6,277 bases of DNA from an uncultured Veillonella sp. (GTDB lineage Bacteria; Bacillota; Negativicutes; Veillonellales; Veillonellaceae). The number at the start of each line of letters is the position of its first letter. Position 1 is the stretch's first letter. This document shows, piece after piece, positions 5,979 to 6,277 of the stretch. The translations under genes were made by a program, and so were the position numbers. Under the pieces are notes generated by a model, which did not search any database, was not told where the DNA came from, and saw nothing but the letters and a program-made list of their open reading frames with translations. The DNA is taken from assembly GCA_937930265.1 (NCBI GenBank), contig CALGLI010000028.1:1-6277 (forward strand), in the 5' to 3' direction.

Positions 5979-6007
5979 ATTATACACTGTTATTCACCAA
6001 TTATCAA
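5979..6007 (-). promoter_or_regulatory. Promoter of the CDF gene
   Basis: On the minus strand -35 TTGATA (6007-6002), 17 nt and a consensus -10 TATAAT (5984-5979) are seen. The start near 5972 gives a leader of about 93 nt. Two direct copies of AATGAGAA with a 12-nt period (5981-5974 and 5969-5962) cover the start region and could be a regulator site. No yybP-ykoY-like manganese riboswitch is apparent in so short a leader. Confidence 0.7.
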
Positions 6008-6053
6008 CTATATTTTTAATTGAGAAATATTGATTTCAAAATACTTATAACCT

Positions 6054-6083
6054 ATGTCATATACTCATACAATCTGGTATAAT
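6054..6083 (+). promoter_or_regulatory. Candidate plus-strand promoter with extended -10
   Basis: The extended -10 TGGTATAAT (6075-6083) is a full match to TGnTATAAT. An 18-nt spacer separates TATAAT from a partial -35 ATGTCA (6054-6059, 4 of 6). The predicted start is near 6090. No coding sequence follows in the window; a terminator lies about 130 nt further on. The surrounding DNA is very AT-rich, so a chance match is possible. Confidence 0.4.
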
Positions 6084-6214
6084 ATATTTTTCTATAATAT
6101 TTTACACCTCTAACTTTACCATCATTTCATATCATACTTGTATCAGCCTATACAGAATAGCCATATTTTTTATAGTTACTGTAAGCCATATCCATACTAA
6201 CTATACGGTAGTAC

Positions 6215-6255
6215 AAAAAAACTGCAGTGATAGCATCCCCATCACTACAGTTTTT
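6215..6255. terminator. Bidirectional rho-independent terminator
   Basis: AAAAACTGCAGTGA (6217-6230) pairs with TCACTACAGTTTTT (6242-6255), with a single C-A mismatch and an 11-nt loop. The plus-strand tail is TTTTT followed by ATTATATAT; the minus-strand tail is seven T residues (6221-6215). It can therefore stop a leftward transcript from a gene outside the window and also a rightward RNA from the candidate promoter near 6078. Confidence 0.8.
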
Positions 6256-6277
6256 ATTATATATCTTATTAATAGAT

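Larger units (their letters stand above)
6008..6277. other. Intergenic region right of the CDF promoter
   Basis: No open reading frame with a ribosome binding site is seen on either strand. On the plus strand there is a promoter-like site at 6054-6083, an 8-bp hairpin (TATAGTTA 6171-6178 with TAACTATA 6198-6205), a direct repeat AGCCATAT (6159-6166 and 6184-6191), and a terminator at 6217-6255. Together these could define a small RNA. Alternatively the terminator ends a minus-strand gene lying beyond the window. Confidence 0.45.

Noticed and set aside
5988..6008. Second Fur-like site at the CDF promoter (TGATAAT overlapping the -35)
   Set aside because: Only one 7-bp half-site is present; the other half shows no match to ATTATCA.

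Overview
The window is low-GC (roughly 40 %), densely packed bacterial DNA with six protein-coding genes, one of them cut by the left edge. Strong AGGAGG-type ribosome binding sites, clear TTGACA/TATAAT promoters and hairpin-plus-T-run terminators suggest a Firmicutes-type genome. A menaquinone methyltransferase, an SstT closely similar to the proteobacterial form and an SOD-fold gene behind a Fur-like operator would fit a diderm Negativicute such as Veillonella. That assignment is inference from gene content and was not checked by a search.

Layout. 1-550 (-): N-terminal part of an NCS2 xanthine/purine permease with its own promoter. 688-1272 (-): an unrecognised exported protein of 194 aa, with promoter and terminator. 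1487-2119 (+): a full-length Fe/Mn superoxide dismutase-fold protein that has lost all four metal ligands, preceded by a Fur-box-like palindrome. 2165-2884 (-): UbiE/MenG methyltransferase with a GTG start, convergent with the SOD-like gene and sharing its terminator. 3062-4282 (+): Na+/serine-threonine symporter SstT, divergent from ubiE. 4715-5878 (-): cation diffusion facilitator metal exporter. The gaps 4283-4714 and 5879-6277 hold promoters, terminators and several unexplained inverted repeats, but no convincing protein gene.

Every gene seems to be its own transcription unit: orientations alternate, and the two neighbouring minus-strand genes at the left are separated by a terminator. 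There is no operon and no single pathway. The loose themes are envelope transport (purines, Ser/Thr, divalent metals), quinone synthesis and a metal-responsive SOD relic. No mobile element, CRISPR array, tRNA or rRNA was seen.

The best lead is the SOD-fold pseudoenzyme: an intact reading frame with conserved scaffold residues, no metal-binding residues, and an apparently iron-responsive operator. A second point is the metal exporter, whose membrane transport site appears to have exchanged its histidine and one carboxylate between helices relative to FieF/YiiP.
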